A stretch of DNA of 33,467 nt from Paracoccaceae bacterium (GCA_013214635.1 JABSSC010000048.1:1-33467); one strand, 5' to 3'; shown: positions 1 through 9,061, numbered from the stretch's first letter. Notes: generated by a model from the sequence alone, not told the origin. Translations and numbers: made by a program.

Positions 1-185
1 TTCGACCATTTGTAATAGATGCCTTGAGATATGCCTTCACGGCGGCACAGCTCTGCAATGTTGTCCTCGCCACGCAAGCCGTCCAGCACGATCCTGATCT
101 TCTCTTCGGATGAATAATGCTTGCGCGTGGCGCGCTTAATATCTTTTACGATCTTCTCGCCAGGGCTCTTCGTTGTCTTTCTCAT
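1..185 (-). CDS. IS3-family transposase OrfA, N-terminal part (runs off left edge)
   Basis: The minus strand from ATG at 185 reads a basic N-terminus (MRKTTKSPGEKIVKDIKRA) followed by a helix-turn-helix of the IS3 OrfA / Tnp_1 type: a YSSEEKIRIVLDGLRGE segment, then IAELCRREGIS and IYYKWSK. In IS3 elements OrfA binds the terminal repeats and is fused by -1 frameshifting to the DDE OrfB to form the active transposase. Only about 61 codons are present because the window ends inside the gene, so whether the element is intact cannot be judged. An AGGAGTGG-like ribosome binding site lies just before the ATG on the minus strand. Family assignment is confident; the exact IS name is not recognised. 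Confidence 0.85.
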   Translation of the reverse strand, partial: MRKTTKSPGEKIVKDIKRATRKHYSSEEKIRIVLDGLRGEDNIAELCRREGISQGIYYKWS

Positions 186-273
186 CGTCCACTCCTCAGT
201 GGTTACGATGAGCAACAAACCCTCTCCAAGCAAATGACCCTATTTGGTCCCATAAGCGCTGACGTCAGACACA
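1..273 (-). mobile_element. Upstream end of an IS3-family insertion sequence (partial)
   Basis: The IS end upstream of orfA is placed at about 271-273. Read on the minus strand, the sequence there begins TGTGTCTGACGTCAGCGC or TGTCTGACGTCAGC, the TG-start expected of IS3-type terminal inverted repeats. It contains the 10-base palindrome CTGACGTCAG at 259-268. The other end lies outside the window, so neither the matching inverted repeat nor a target duplication can be checked; the boundary is an estimate. The element stops about 55 bases from the 3' end of tRNA-Leu. Confidence 0.55.
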
Positions 274-327
274 GATCTAGAAACTTTTTGATAAGCAAAT
301 GGCTTGTTGAATTCTTTAATAAATAAT

Positions 328-414
328 TGGTGCCCAGGAGAGGACTCGAACCTCCACGTCCATACGGACACTAGCACCTGAAGCTAGCGCGTCTACCAAT
401 TCCGCCACCTGGGC
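328..414 (-). tRNA. tRNA-Leu (anticodon CAG)
   Basis: Minus-strand tRNA with acceptor stem GCCCAGG pairing with CCTGGGC, discriminator A and an encoded CCA (plus-strand TGG at 328-330). The anticodon arm is CTAGC-TTCAGGT-GCTAG, giving anticodon CAG, so it reads CUG leucine codons. A long variable arm (GTCCGTATGGAC region) and T-loop GTTCGAGTC fit a class II leucine tRNA, and 87 nt is normal. No introns or mismatches were seen. A well-formed promoter lies just upstream at 432-460. Confidence 0.97.
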
Positions 415-431
415 AGGTGTCGTGGCGGTGG

Positions 432-460
432 CGATTACCGCTGCCACTCGCGCGTGTCAA
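432..460 (-). promoter_or_regulatory. Sigma-70 type promoter of tRNA-Leu
   Basis: On the minus strand, TTGACA (plus-strand 455-460) is followed by exactly 17 bases and then TAATCG (432-437). That puts the start of transcription about 10 bases before the mature tRNA 5' end at 414. A perfect -35 hexamer with optimal spacing suits a strongly expressed stable RNA. No start site was measured. Confidence 0.75.
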
Positions 461-553
461 CGCGAATCCACGTTGTCTGCGCTGTTTTGCGTCTTGTGTC
501 GGCATCACGGCGTTTGTAGATCAAGTCTGTCCATTACCACGAGGCGTGTCACG

Positions 554-1534
554 ATGGCGAATGTCGTCACAATCTTTGGCGGATCAGGCTTTGTCGGCCG
601 ATATATCGCGCGGCGCATGGCCAACGAAGGGTGGCGCGTGCGCGTCGCTGTTCGGCGGCCCAATGAAGCGATCTTTGTGAAGCCGTACGGCGCCGTTGGT
701 CAGGTTGAACCGATTCTCGCCAACATCCGTGATGACCGCAGCGTTGCCGCCGCAATCGATGGGGCCGACGCCGTCGTCAACTGCGTGGGAATTCTGGCGG
801 AGCAGGGGGCCAACTCCTTTGATGCCGTTCAGGCGGATGGGGCAGCGCGCGTCGCCCGGATCGCGGCGTCATCAGGTGTCGAGCGGTTCGTTCAGATTTC
901 AGCAATCGGTGCCGATGCCGAGGCCGAAAGCGATTATTCGCGGACAAAGGCGGAAGGCGAAGCCGCCGTTCTTGAGCATATGCACAATGCGGTGATCCTG
1001 CGTCCGTCCATCGTCTTCGGGACTGAAGATCAGTTTTTTAACCGCTTCGCGGACATGACGCGCATGTCGCCTATGGTGCCCGTTATCGGGGCATCCACGC
1101 GGTTTCAGCCGGTCTACGTCGATGACGTCGCGAAGGCCGCTGTAAAGGGTGTGTTGGGGCAAGCCCAACCCGGCATCTACGAACTTGGCGGACCTGAGGT
1201 CATGACGTTCCGCGAACTCATGCAGATGATGCTGGAAGAGATCCGGCGCCGTCGTTTGGTTGTGTCGGTCCCGATGTGGGTCGGTCGCGTGATGGGCACC
1301 AGCTTTGACATTCTGAATTCAATATCGCTTGGGCTTATCAAGGGTCCAGTGACCCGTGATCAGGTGCGCAATCTCGCGAATGATAACGTGGTGTCGGACG
1401 ATGCCATGACATTTGCGGATCTCGATATCGATCCGGTGCCGATGGAAACGATCTTGCCAGAGTATCTGTGGCGCTTCCGTCCGTCCGGGCAATACGCTGA
1501 GATCACGGATAGCGCGCGCAACCTGCGCCCTTAG
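554..1534 (+). CDS. Complex I NDUFA9-like NAD(P)-binding SDR family protein
   Basis: A 326-residue atypical short-chain dehydrogenase. The N-terminal Rossmann motif is IFGGSGFVG (G9, G12, G15), and a YSRTK motif (Y128, K132) sits where the SDR YxxxK pair is expected. This arrangement is typical of the complex I NDUFA9-like subfamily found in alphaproteobacteria, which in mitochondria is an accessory NADH:ubiquinone oxidoreductase subunit; whether the bacterial protein works with complex I is inference. The start at 554 (MANVVTIFGG) is chosen because homologous Rossmann folds begin right there; the same frame is open upstream from 422, but that stretch lies in the tRNA promoter region and is Cys/Arg rich. 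Its TAG stop overlaps the uppP stop by four bases. Confidence 0.85.
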   Translation: MANVVTIFGGSGFVGRYIARRMANEGWRVRVAVRRPNEAIFVKPYGAVGQVEPILANIRDDRSVAAAIDGADAVVNCVGILAEQGANSFDAVQADGAARVARIAASSGVERFVQISAIGADAEAESDYSRTKAEGEAAVLEHMHNAVILRPSIVFGTEDQFFNRFADMTRMSPMVPVIGASTRFQPVYVDDVAKAAVKGVLGQAQPGIYELGGPEVMTFRELMQMMLEEIRRRRLVVSVPMWVGRVMGTSFDILNSISLGLIKGPVTRDQVRNLANDNVVSDDAMTFADLDIDPVPMETILPEYLWRFRPSGQYAEITDSARNLRP

Positions 1535-2334
1535 GTATAGGCGACCCAAAGCAGGATAAGCCCGAGTGCGATGCGGTAGATGACGTATGGTGTGTAGCTG
1601 ACGCTGCGCAGCAATCGCATCATCAGGACCAGCGCCAAAAACGCAGCAACGAATGACAATGCGGCCGCGATGGCTCCGTCCCGCCAAAACTGGGCGTCGG
1701 CACTGCCGACCGCATCAATACCAAGCAATACGCCCGAGGCGATGATCGTCGGAATCGACATAAGCATGGCGAGCCGTGCGGCATCCCGCCTGTCATAGCC
1801 TAGGTACCGTGCGGCCGAGATCGTGATGCCGGATCGTGACGTTCCCGGGATCAGCGCGATGGCTTGCCACAAGCCCATAACAAGCGCGTCTTTCAGCCCC
1901 CAGCGCCCTGCCGTCTTCTCGACCCCGCCTTTCTGGTCTGCCCAGTACAGCACAAGCCCAAAGATGATCATCGCCCAGCCGACAACTGCAACCGATCGCA
2001 TCGCTGAATCCAGACCGGTGAGCTTTAGTATAAGACCGGCAATGACTACCGGGACCGTTGCAATGACGAGACATAGCGCAAGCCATGTGTCCTGGCTGTC
2101 GATCTGCCAGCGAAGTAATCCCGGGATGCCGCGCAACGCGCGCCTGACGTCGTCCCAGAAGTACAGGATGACCGCCCCAAGCGAACCGACGTGCACCGCG
2201 ACATCAATCGCGAGGCCCTGATCCCCGAAACCTGTGAGATTCGGCAATAAGATCAGATGACCAGAGGAAGAAACCGGCAAAAACTCGGTAATCCCTTGGA
2301 TCAATGCGATCAGTATGAGATGAAAAAGGCTCAC
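1531..2334 (-). CDS. uppP: Undecaprenyl-diphosphatase UppP (BacA)
   Basis: A 267-residue polytopic inner-membrane enzyme that dephosphorylates undecaprenyl diphosphate, recycling the lipid carrier for peptidoglycan and other envelope polymers. The two family signatures are present: EFLPVSSSGH at residues 17-26 and PGTSRSG at 163-169, with about eight hydrophobic segments. Length is normal for the family. The start is GTG at 2334: an in-frame TAA lies only three codons upstream, so no longer start is possible, and the GAGG nearest the start is too close for ideal spacing, which suggests modest translation. Convergent with the NDUFA9-like gene, sharing TTAG at 1531-1534. Confidence 0.95.
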   Translation of the reverse strand: MSLFHLILIALIQGITEFLPVSSSGHLILLPNLTGFGDQGLAIDVAVHVGSLGAVILYFWDDVRRALRGIPGLLRWQIDSQDTWLALCLVIATVPVVIAGLILKLTGLDSAMRSVAVVGWAMIIFGLVLYWADQKGGVEKTAGRWGLKDALVMGLWQAIALIPGTSRSGITISAARYLGYDRRDAARLAMLMSIPTIIASGVLLGIDAVGSADAQFWRDGAIAAALSFVAAFLALVLMMRLLRSVSYTPYVIYRIALGLILLWVAYT

Positions 2335-2374
2335 CTCTGCCGTTTAGCAGCAATTTTGGTGATTTAGAATCCTT

Positions 2375-2402
2375 TTGTTTTCAAACGGATTTCCAATTAT
2401 AA
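2375..2402 (+). promoter_or_regulatory. Candidate promoter for gltD
   Basis: TTGTTT (2375-2380), a 16-base spacer and TTATAA (2397-2402) lie in the AT-rich 219-base gap between the divergent uppP and gltD starts. It would leave a leader of roughly 145 bases before gltD. The match is only moderate and other AT-rich hexamers occur nearby (for example TATAGA near 2460), so this is a candidate. Confidence 0.3.
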
Positions 2403-2553
2403 GTCAGTAATACTGTCCTAAAAATGCGGCGCTGCAGCAGAAAATAGCGATTTGGTCAGGTATAGAATCGTAATTGGGTCAGAAGTTTTGACTTTTATTT
2501 CTTGTTAGATGTCCTTAAACGGGCGGTTCCATGGAAATCGGGAGGGTTCGGCC

Positions 2554-3987
2554 GTGGCTGATAATCCAATGCTCAAGTTCGTTGACGTACCACGCATCAT
2601 GCCAACAAAGCGTGAAGCTGGCGAACGGCGTGAGGATTTCAATGAGATCTACGCCGAGTACGCGCGGGAAAAGGCCGAAGAGCAAGCCTCTCGGTGTAGC
2701 CAGTGCGGCGTGCCCTATTGCCAATCGCACTGCCCATTGCACAACAACATTCCCGACTGGCTGCGATTGACTGCCGAAGGCCGCCTGCGCGAGGCGTATG
2801 ATGTCAGCCAAGCCACCAACACTTTCCCTGAGATCTGTGGCCGTATTTGTCCGCAAGACCGTCTTTGCGAAGGCAACTGTGTGATCGAACAATCGGGTCA
2901 CGGCACGGTCACCATTGGTTCGGTAGAGAAATACATTACCGACACAGCGTTCGAGGAAGGGTGGGTGCGCCCAATCGCACCGACAGCGGAACGCTCTGAA
3001 AGCGTTGGAATTATTGGCGCTGGGCCGGGTGGTTTGGCGGCGGCTGACATGCTGCGCCGGCAAGGCGTTCAGGTCACAGTCTATGATCGCTACGACCGGT
3101 CTGGCGGCCTGTTGGTTTATGGCATTCCCGGCTTCAAGCTGGAGAAAGAGATCGTCACGCGCCGCAATGATCAGCTTGAGCAAGGCGGGGTGGAGTTCGT
3201 CCTGAACTGTAATGTGGGCGAGGACATCTCGTTCGAAGACATCCGCGCGAAGCACGACGCGGTGCTTATCGCGACGGGCGTTTACAAGTCGCGCGATCTT
3301 CAGGCGCCGGGCGTGGGTGCCGAAGGCATCGTGAAGGCGATCGATTATCTGACTGCGTCAAATCGAAAGAGCTTTGGCGATGACGTGCCTGAGTTCGACT
3401 CAGGCGAGCTGGATGCGGACGGCAAGCGCGTCGTGGTCATCGGCGGCGGTGATACGGCCATGGACTGTGTTCGGACGGCAATTCGCCAAGGCGCTGAAAG
3501 CGTTAAGTGTCTGTATCGTCGGGATAAAGCGAACATGCCGGGGTCCCAGCGCGAAGTTCAGAACGCCGAAGAAGAAGGCGTTGAGTTCGTTTGGCTGACT
3601 GCACCGAAGGGCTTTACCGGGGAAGAGGTTGAGGGCGTGATTGTCCAGCGGATGCGTCTGGGACAGCCAGATGCTTCTGGCCGTCAAAGCCCCGAAGTGA
3701 TCGAAGGCGCGGATTATACCGAAGAGGCTGATCTCGTCATCAAAGCTCTGGGATTTGAGCCAGAAGATTTGACGCAGCTTTGGGGTGTTGAAGGACTGGA
3801 CGTCACGCGTTGGGGCACGATCAAGGCGGACTTCCACACGCATGAAACCTCTCTCGATGGGGTCTATGCCGCAGGTGATATCGTCCGCGGAGCATCTCTG
3901 GTCGTTTGGGCCATCCGTGATGGGCGCGAGGCCGCTGAGGCGATCCTTGAACGGTTCAATGCGGGTGCCAAGGTCGCCGCTGAGTAA
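2554..3987 (+). CDS. gltD: Glutamate synthase (NADPH) small subunit
   Basis: The 477-residue beta subunit of bacterial glutamate synthase. It takes electrons from NADPH through FAD and passes them via 4Fe-4S clusters to the large subunit, which forms two glutamates from glutamine and 2-oxoglutarate. Visible features: N-terminal cysteine groups C48/C51/C56/C60 and C95/C99/C105/C109 for the clusters, FAD-binding GAGPGG at 155-160, a second nucleotide-binding IGGGDTAMD near 294-302, and a C-terminal AAGD FAD motif. The frame is open from 2509, but GTG at 2554 is preferred: GGAGGG lies seven bases upstream, and MADNPMLKFVDVPR matches the usual family N-terminus. Followed by a GFA-type gene and gltB. 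Confidence 0.95.
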   Translation: MADNPMLKFVDVPRIMPTKREAGERREDFNEIYAEYAREKAEEQASRCSQCGVPYCQSHCPLHNNIPDWLRLTAEGRLREAYDVSQATNTFPEICGRICPQDRLCEGNCVIEQSGHGTVTIGSVEKYITDTAFEEGWVRPIAPTAERSESVGIIGAGPGGLAAADMLRRQGVQVTVYDRYDRSGGLLVYGIPGFKLEKEIVTRRNDQLEQGGVEFVLNCNVGEDISFEDIRAKHDAVLIATGVYKSRDLQAPGVGAEGIVKAIDYLTASNRKSFGDDVPEFDSGELDADGKRVVVIGGGDTAMDCVRTAIRQGAESVKCLYRRDKANMPGSQREVQNAEEEGVEFVWLTAPKGFTGEEVEGVIVQRMRLGQPDASGRQSPEVIEGADYTEEADLVIKALGFEPEDLTQLWGVEGLDVTRWGTIKADFHTHETSLDGVYAAGDIVRGASLVVWAIRDGREAAEAILERFNAGAKVAAE

Positions 3988-3999
3988 GCCATTTTTCAA

Positions 4000-4040
4000 C
4001 GTCGGCAAAACGTCGGAGTTTCGTCGGCATAACGTCAGAG
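4000..4040 (+). repeat. Two imperfect 19-base direct repeats between gltD and the GFA gene
   Basis: CGTCGGCAAAACGTCGGAG (4000-4018) recurs as CGTCGGCATAACGTCAGAG (4022-4040), 17 of 19 identical, separated by TTT (period 22). Each unit itself contains two ACGTC/CGTCGG cores. It fills most of the 71-base gap after gltD. Function unknown: a small protein-binding site or a slippage product. Confidence 0.6.
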
Positions 4041-4058
4041 CAAGGAAAGCCCCTCGCC

Positions 4059-4496
4059 ATGACCGAATGGACGCAGAAAACTGGTCAATGCCTATGTGGC
4101 GCTGTCAGCTTTACGGCGACGGTCGGATCAGAAATCCAAGCCTGCCATTGCCGGCAATGTCAGCAATGGACTGGCGGGGGACCGCTGTATTCAACCCGCG
4201 CGCGCGACGTTGAAATCACTGGCGAGGAAAACATCGCCGCGCATCATGCCAGCGAATGGGGTGAGCGTGCGGTATGCCGCATCTGCGGCTCGACACTGTA
4301 TTGGCGGATGCAAGGGCGGCCCGTTGCGTTCGTCGCCGCCGGCCTGCTGGACGATCAATCCGGTATGTCCGTGACGGAAGAAATATTCGTAGATTACCGG
4401 CCCGATTGGCTGGCCCCGATTGAGGGCGCCGCGCAAAGCACCGAGGCCCAGGAAATGGCGAAGCTCGAAGAGTTTCTGGCAGGAGAAAACACATGA
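4059..4496 (+). CDS. GFA/CENP-V family zinc-binding protein
   Basis: A 145-residue protein of the glutathione-dependent formaldehyde-activating enzyme (GFA) fold. The zinc-ligand pattern is complete: C11-x-C13, then C29-x-C31-x2-C34, and C72-x2-C75 (CRICGS). Family members include the GFA enzyme of methylotrophic alphaproteobacteria, but most homologues have no proven substrate, so no reaction is claimed. A GGAAAG ribosome binding site precedes the ATG. Its stop overlaps the gltB start as ATGA (4493-4496), which predicts translational coupling to the glutamate synthase large subunit and makes it part of the glt operon. Confidence 0.85.
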   Translation: MTEWTQKTGQCLCGAVSFTATVGSEIQACHCRQCQQWTGGGPLYSTRARDVEITGEENIAAHHASEWGERAVCRICGSTLYWRMQGRPVAFVAAGLLDDQSGMSVTEEIFVDYRPDWLAPIEGAAQSTEAQEMAKLEEFLAGENT

Positions 4497-7400
4497 CCAA
4501 GTTTGACGCGAAATGGGTTGCCGAAGAACAGGCAAAGCGCGCCTTCATGGCCGAAAACAGTCTCTATTCCAGCGAAGATGAGCATTCTTCTTGTGGTGTG
4601 GGCCTTGTCGTCTCAATTGACGGCACGAAGTCGCGCAAGGTTGTCGAACACGGTATCGATGCGCTTAAGGCCGTTTGGCACCGGGGGGCCGTAGATGCCG
4701 ATGGGAAAACCGGCGACGGCGCGGGCATCCATGTGCAAATCCCGATCCCGTTCTTCTATGACCAGATTGAGCGTACCGGACATGAGCCACGCCCGGACGA
4801 GCTGATTGCTGTTGGGCAGGTGTTCCTCCCGCGCACGGATTTCGGTGCTCAGGAAACCTGCCGAACCATCGTTGAGACCGAAGTCCTGCGCATGGGCTAT
4901 TACATCTATGGTTGGCGGCATGTGCCGGTGAATGTCAGCGTTCTGGGCGACAAAGCCAACGCAACGCGGCCTGAGATTGAGCAGATCATTATCTCGAACG
5001 CAAAAGGCGTGGACGAAGAAACGTTCGAGCGTGAGCTTTACGTGATCCGTCGCCGGATCGAAAAAGCGGCCGCGGTTGCGCAGGTGCCCGAGCTTTACGT
5101 CTGTTCGTTGTCCTGTCGGTCGATGATCTACAAGGGCATGATGCTGGCCGAGCAGGTGGCGGAGTTTTATCCCGACCTGAAGGACGACCGGTTCGAGAGT
5201 GCGTTCGCGATTTATCACCAGCGGTATTCGACGAACACGTTTCCGCAGTGGTGGCTCGCGCAGCCGTTCCGCATGCTGGCCCATAACGGCGAAATCAACA
5301 CGCTCAAAGGCAACGTGAACTGGATGAAGAGCCATGAGATCCGCATGGCCTCGGGCACGTTTGGCGATATGGCCGAAGACATTAAGCCGATCATCGCCAA
5401 CGGCGCGTCGGACAGTGCGGCCCTTGATGCGGTGTTCGAGGTTCTGGTGCGCGCCGGGCGTAATGCGCCGATGGCCAAAACCATGCTGATCCCTGAATCG
5501 TGGTCCAAGCAGGCGGTGGAGCTGCCGCAGGCGTGGCGGGACATGTATTCTTACTGCAATTCGGTCATGGAGCCATGGGACGGCCCTGCGGCGCTGGCCA
5601 TGACGGACGGTCGCTGGGTTTGTGCCGGTCTGGATCGGAACGGCTTGCGGCCCATGCGGTATGTTGTGACCGGCGACGGACTTGTGATTGCGGGCTCTGA
5701 AGCCGGCATGGTGCCGGTTGATGAAACGACCGTTGTTGAAAAGGGGGCGCTTGGTCCGGGACAGCTGTTGGCAGTTGATATGGTCGACGGCAAGCTGTTC
5801 CACGACACCGAGATCAAGGACAGGCTCGCCGCCGCGCAGCCCTTTGGTGAATGGGTCGAGCGGATTACCGAAATGGACGATGTGCTGGCCGGTGTGACCG
5901 AGCAGCCGATGTTCACCGGGGATGAGCTGCGCCGTCGCCAGATCGCGGCGGGCTATTCCATCGAGGAACTGGAGCAAATCCTTGCACCGATGGCTGAAGA
6001 CGCGAAAGAGTCGCTGGCCAGCATGGGTGACGACACCCCGCCTGCCGTTCTGTCCAAGAAGTACCGGCCGCTGAGCCATTACTTCCGTCAGAACTTTAGT
6101 CAGGTTACAAACCCGCCTATCGACAGTCTGCGTGAATACCGGGTGATGAGCCTCAAAACCCGGTTCGGCAACCTTAAGAACGTGCTGGACGAGGATTCGA
6201 GCCAGACCGAGATCGTCGTGTTGGACAGCCCCTTCGTGGGTAACGCGCAGTTCGATGCTTTGGTTAAGGGCTTTACCTCGCAAATGGTCGAGATCGACTG
6301 CACGTTCCCAACCGGCGATAACCCAAGCGCACTTTGGGAAGGGCTGGAGCGTATCCGGGCCGAAGCCGAGGACGCTGTGCGGTCCGGTGCGGGCCACGTG
6401 ATCTTGACGGATCATCAACAGGGTCCTGACAAGGTCGCGATGCCTATGATCCTTGCGACGAGCGCGGTGCATTCCTGGCTGACGCAGAAGGGGTTGCGCA
6501 CCTTCTGTTCGATCAACGTGCGGTCCGCGGAATGTATCGACCCGCATTACTTTGCGGTTTTGATCGGATGCGGTGCGACGGTCGTGAACGCTTATCTGGC
6601 AGAAGATTCACTTGCAGATCGGATTGAGCGTGGTCTTCTTGATGGTCCTCTGACCGAGGCGGTTGCGCGGTACCGTGCGGCGATCGATGCCGGTCTTCTT
6701 AAGATCATGTCCAAGATGGGTATTTCGGTCATCTCGTCCTATCGCGGTGGTTTGAACTTTGAGGCCGTGGGCCTGAGCCGTGCGATGGCGCACGAGTTCT
6801 TCCCCGGCATGCCCAGCCGGATTTCGGGCATAGGTGTGTCTGGTATTCAGCGCAGTGTCGAAGGCATCCACGCACAGGGCTTTGGTGGCGGCACGGATGT
6901 TCTGCCCATTGGCGGCTTCTACAAAGCGCGCCGCTCGGGGGAGACCCACGCCTGGGAAGCGACATCGATGCACATGCTGCAAAGCGCCGTGACCCGCGCG
7001 TCTTATGAGATGTGGGCGCAGTATTCGGCCAAGATGAAGGCGAACCCGCCCATTCATCTGCGCGATTTGATGGACTTCAAACCGCTTGGTCGGCCGGTTC
7101 CGATTGAAGAGGTGGAAAGCATCACATCAATTCGTAAGCGGTTTGTGACGCCGGGTATGTCGCTCGGTGCGTTGAGCCCGGAGGCGCACAAGACGTTGAA
7201 CGTCGCGATGAACCGGATTGGGGCAAAGTCGGATTCGGGTGAGGGCGGTGAGGATCCCGCACACTTCCACCCGGAACCCAATGGCGACAATCCGTCGGCC
7301 AAGATCAAGCAGGTTGCGTCGGGCCGCTTTGGTGTGACGGCGGAATACCTGAACCAGTGCGAAGAGCTTGAGATCAAGGTCGCACAAGGGGCCAAGCCCG

Positions 7401-9031
7401 GTGAAGGTGGTCAGTTGCCGGGGATGAAGGTCACCGACCTGATCGCGCGTCTGCGGCATTCGACCAAAGGCGTGACGCTGATTTCGCCGCCGCCGCATCA
7501 CGACATCTATTCGATCGAGGATCTGGCGCAGCTGATCTATGACCTCAAGCAGATCAACCCGCGCTGTAAAGTGACGGTGAAACTCGTTGCGTCCTCTGGC
7601 GTTGGTACGATTGCCGCCGGTGTGGCCAAGGCCAAAGCGGATGTCATCCTGATCTCGGGCCACAACGGCGGAACCGGGGCGTCTCCGGCGACCTCGATCA
7701 AATATGCCGGACTACCATGGGAGATGGGTCTGACCGAGGCGCATCAGGTGCTGGCCATGAACAAGTTGCGCGACCGGATCACCTTGCGGACCGATGGTGG
7801 TTTGCGGACGGGCCGCGATATTGTCATGGCGGCAATGATGGGGGCCGAGGAATACGGGATTGGCACCGCTGCGCTGATCGCGATGGGCTGTATCATGGTG
7901 CGCCAGTGTCAGTCGAATACGTGCCCCGTTGGCGTGTGTACGCAGGACGAAAGCCTGCGGGCCAAGTTCACCGGCAATGCTGACAAGGTCGTAAACCTGA
8001 TCACCTTTTACGCGCAGGAAGTGCGTGAGATTCTGGCCGAGCTTGGCGCGCGGTCGCTGGATGACGTGATTGGTCGGGCAGATTTGCTCAGCCAGGTGAG
8101 CCGTGGGTCGGCGCATCTCGATGATCTCGACCTGAACCCGTTGTTGATCACCGTCGATGGTGCGGATCAGATCGAATACGATGTGAACAAGCCTCGAAAT
8201 GTCGTGCCGGACACGCTGGATGCCGAGATTGTGGCGGATGCCGCACGCTTCCTCAACGAAGGCGAAAAGATGCAGCTGTCCTATGCGGTTCGGAACACGC
8301 ACCGCACCATTGGCACACGCACATCGAGCCACATCGTTCGTGCCTTCGGGATGCGCAATTCGCTGCAACCCGATCATCTGACGGTCAAGCTTTCGGGGTC
8401 GGCGGGTCAGTCACTGGGCGCGTTTGCGGCGCCGGGTCTGAAGCTGGAAGTGTCGGGAGATGCCAACGATTACGTTGGTAAAGGATTGTCCGGCGGCATG
8501 GTCGTCGTGCGTCCACCCATGAACTCACCGCTGGTGGCTGCGGACAACACGATCATCGGCAATACCGTTCTTTATGGTGCAACCGACGGTTACCTTTTTG
8601 CGGCAGGTCGCGCGGGTGAGCGGTTTGGTGTTCGGAACTCGGGCGCAAAGGTCGTCATCGAAGGCTGCGGCTCGAACGGGTGTGAGTACATGACCGGCGG
8701 CGTCGCTGTGATCCTTGGCTCTATCGGTGCGAACTTCGGGGCCGGGATGACGGGCGGTATGGCCTATCTCTATGATCCCGAAGGTGCGGCGCTTGATATG
8801 CTGAACCTCGATTCCATCGTGACCTGCGCCGTGACGGAGCGGTATTGGGAGGCCGAGTTGGAAGATCTGGTGCGGCGTCACCTGGAAGAGACCGGAAGCC
8901 GTCGCGCGGCCGACATCCTTCAGCATTGGGAAGAGGAACGCGAAAACTTCCTCCAGATCGTCCCGAAAGAGATGCTCGACAAGCTGCCGCATCCGGTGCC
9001 GGTCGGTCGGGAGGCCATTCCCGCCGAATAA
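4493..9031 (+). CDS. gltB: Glutamate synthase (NADPH) large subunit
   Basis: The 1512-residue alpha subunit of glutamate synthase. Domain order: a short N-terminal propeptide ending before Cys34 (SSCGVGL), the expected nucleophile of the class II glutamine amidotransferase domain; a central domain; the FMN-binding synthase domain, about residues 860-1230, with the GGTGASP phosphate-binding loop; the 3Fe-4S ligands C1133, C1139 and C1144 (C-x5-C-x4-C); and a C-terminal glycine-rich beta-helix (GXGXG) domain, about 1260-1450. Ammonia released from glutamine is channelled to 2-oxoglutarate. Length is normal. It overlaps the GFA gene by ATGA and is followed by a strong terminator, so it closes the glt transcription unit. 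Confidence 0.97.
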   Translation: MTKFDAKWVAEEQAKRAFMAENSLYSSEDEHSSCGVGLVVSIDGTKSRKVVEHGIDALKAVWHRGAVDADGKTGDGAGIHVQIPIPFFYDQIERTGHEPRPDELIAVGQVFLPRTDFGAQETCRTIVETEVLRMGYYIYGWRHVPVNVSVLGDKANATRPEIEQIIISNAKGVDEETFERELYVIRRRIEKAAAVAQVPELYVCSLSCRSMIYKGMMLAEQVAEFYPDLKDDRFESAFAIYHQRYSTNTFPQWWLAQPFRMLAHNGEINTLKGNVNWMKSHEIRMASGTFGDMAEDIKPIIANGASDSAALDAVFEVLVRAGRNAPMAKTMLIPESWSKQAVELPQAWRDMYSYCNSVMEPWDGPAALAMTDGRWVCAGLDRNGLRPMRYVVTGDGLVIAGSEAGMVPVDETTVVEKGALGPGQLLAVDMVDGKLFHDTEIKDRLAAAQPFGEWVERITEMDDVLAGVTEQPMFTGDELRRRQIAAGYSIEELEQILAPMAEDAKESLASMGDDTPPAVLSKKYRPLSHYFRQNFSQVTNPPIDSLREYRVMSLKTRFGNLKNVLDEDSSQTEIVVLDSPFVGNAQFDALVKGFTSQMVEIDCTFPTGDNPSALWEGLERIRAEAEDAVRSGAGHVILTDHQQGPDKVAMPMILATSAVHSWLTQKGLRTFCSINVRSAECIDPHYFAVLIGCGATVVNAYLAEDSLADRIERGLLDGPLTEAVARYRAAIDAGLLKIMSKMGISVISSYRGGLNFEAVGLSRAMAHEFFPGMPSRISGIGVSGIQRSVEGIHAQGFGGGTDVLPIGGFYKARRSGETHAWEATSMHMLQSAVTRASYEMWAQYSAKMKANPPIHLRDLMDFKPLGRPVPIEEVESITSIRKRFVTPGMSLGALSPEAHKTLNVAMNRIGAKSDSGEGGEDPAHFHPEPNGDNPSAKIKQVASGRFGVTAEYLNQCEELEIKVAQGAKPGEGGQLPGMKVTDLIARLRHSTKGVTLISPPPHHDIYSIEDLAQLIYDLKQINPRCKVTVKLVASSGVGTIAAGVAKAKADVILISGHNGGTGASPATSIKYAGLPWEMGLTEAHQVLAMNKLRDRITLRTDGGLRTGRDIVMAAMMGAEEYGIGTAALIAMGCIMVRQCQSNTCPVGVCTQDESLRAKFTGNADKVVNLITFYAQEVREILAELGARSLDDVIGRADLLSQVSRGSAHLDDLDLNPLLITVDGADQIEYDVNKPRNVVPDTLDAEIVADAARFLNEGEKMQLSYAVRNTHRTIGTRTSSHIVRAFGMRNSLQPDHLTVKLSGSAGQSLGAFAAPGLKLEVSGDANDYVGKGLSGGMVVVRPPMNSPLVAADNTIIGNTVLYGATDGYLFAAGRAGERFGVRNSGAKVVIEGCGSNGCEYMTGGVAVILGSIGANFGAGMTGGMAYLYDPEGAALDMLNLDSIVTCAVTERYWEAELEDLVRRHLEETGSRRAADILQHWEEERENFLQIVPKEMLDKLPHPVPVGREAIPAE

Positions 9032-9061
9032 ATACGCATAGCCTTGCTGGAATCACTAAGA

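Noticed and set aside
4613-6547. 644-codon open frame antisense to gltB
   Set aside because: It lies fully inside the real gltB on the other strand, is Arg/His rich, has no family features, and arises from high-GC codon bias.
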